From the NCBI RefSeq assembly GCF_004103735.1, contig NZ_CP035281.1, positions 1,116,001-1,180,000 of the forward strand: a DNA stretch of 64,000 nucleotides, written 5' to 3'. Position 1 is the first letter of the stretch. The number at the start of each line of letters is the position of its first letter. The notes beneath the pieces were generated by a model. The model made no database searches. It saw only the letters and a list, made by a program, of their open reading frames with translations, and was not told where the DNA came from. A program made the position numbers and the translations under genes. Source of the stretch: Aminipila luticellarii (GTDB lineage Bacteria > Bacillota > Clostridia > Peptostreptococcales > Anaerovoracaceae). Positions 63,758-64,000 of the stretch are shown piece by piece.

Positions 63758-64000
63758 ATGAACATTATTTTTAGTGAAGAAAGAATGCCGGGACAAGCTG
63801 TTGTAGACAAAATGATGGAAGCTGGAAGACTATGTATTTTAGAGGAGGGTCTGAATCCGGATCCCATAGTAGTCAGTGTAACATTTGTAGATGAAGAAGA
63901 AATTCATGAATTGAACAAACAGTATAGAGGTGTTGACCGAATTACAGATGTTCTCTCTTTCCCTCAGTTTGACGATCTGGACAATATACCGGAGGAAGGA
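63758..64000 (+). CDS. ybeY: Endoribonuclease YbeY (partial, cut by window end)
   Basis: The first 81 codons of the rRNA maturation factor YbeY. The translation MNIIFSEERMPGQ leads to VSVTFVDEEEIHELNKQYRGVDRITDVLSFP, the conserved N-terminal half; the catalytic HxxxHxxxxxH motif lies beyond base 64000. GAGGTGA precedes the ATG. Only truncation by the window, not a broken gene, is indicated. Confidence 0.93.
   Translation, partial: MNIIFSEERMPGQAVVDKMMEAGRLCILEEGLNPDPIVVSVTFVDEEEIHELNKQYRGVDRITDVLSFPQFDDLDNIPEEG

Overview
The window looks like a chromosomal segment of a strictly anaerobic, endospore-forming, Gram-positive bacterium of the class Clostridia. The evidence is the set of sporulation genes (gpr, spoIIP, yqfC, yqfD, a SASP-like gene), the CIRCE/HrcA heat-shock operon, purine-rich Shine-Dalgarno sites with frequent TTG/GTG starts, low G+C intergenic DNA, lipoprotein signals, a two-iron superoxide reductase and an Ech-type membrane [NiFe]-hydrogenase. 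An amino-acid-fermenting relative of the Anaerovoracaceae/Peptostreptococcales fits this gene mix, but that placement is inference.

The backbone is the gene order known from Bacillus subtilis: rpsT, gpr, spoIIP, lepA, hemW, hrcA, grpE, dnaK, dnaJ, prmA, rsmE, mtaB, rpsU, yqeY, yqfC, yqfD, phoH, ybeY (cut by the window end). Modules are set into it at four places. Between hemW and hrcA (11.2-22.0 kb) lie a membrane protein/HTH/lipoprotein trio, glpK, a pentapeptide-repeat protein, an acyltransferase and a complete livKHMGF branched-chain amino acid importer. Between dnaJ and prmA (27.2-52.8 kb) lie oleate hydratase, a 3-hydroxyacyl-CoA dehydrogenase, a Nudix hydrolase, a CsoR-type metal sensor, a five-gene nickel/peptide-type ABC importer, echABCDEF, hypABFCDE, a large unrecognised protein, a GPH-type symporter and a MerR regulator. 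Between rsmE and mtaB lie superoxide reductase, a cell-wall amidase and a polysaccharide deacetylase. Between yqeY and yqfC lies an Rrf2 regulator with cysK. Upstream of the backbone is an arginine deiminase operon (arcA, argF/arcB, arcC) followed by a regulator with two AraC-type DNA-binding units.

The 31-48 kb section reads as one functional unit: metal sensing, probable Ni uptake, the hydrogenase and all six general Hyp maturation proteins. Ech couples reduced ferredoxin, proton reduction and ion pumping, which suits a fermenter that oxidises amino acids taken up by Liv and makes ATP from arginine through carbamate kinase. EchE is encoded already ending at its last metal-binding motif, which agrees with the absence of a hydrogenase endopeptidase gene.

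Many promoters, terminators and dyads could be read directly: CIRCE at hrcA, a separate promoter and CIRCE-like dyad before dnaJ, a hairpin between livK and livH, a MerR-type 19-bp-spacer promoter, and a dyad over the Rrf2-cysK promoter. No rRNA, tRNA, insertion sequence, prophage or CRISPR array was seen. The least explained items are the 867-residue protein at 47.9-50.5 kb, the membrane/HTH/lipoprotein trio at 11.3-13.6 kb and the tiny SASP-like protein at 9.7 kb.
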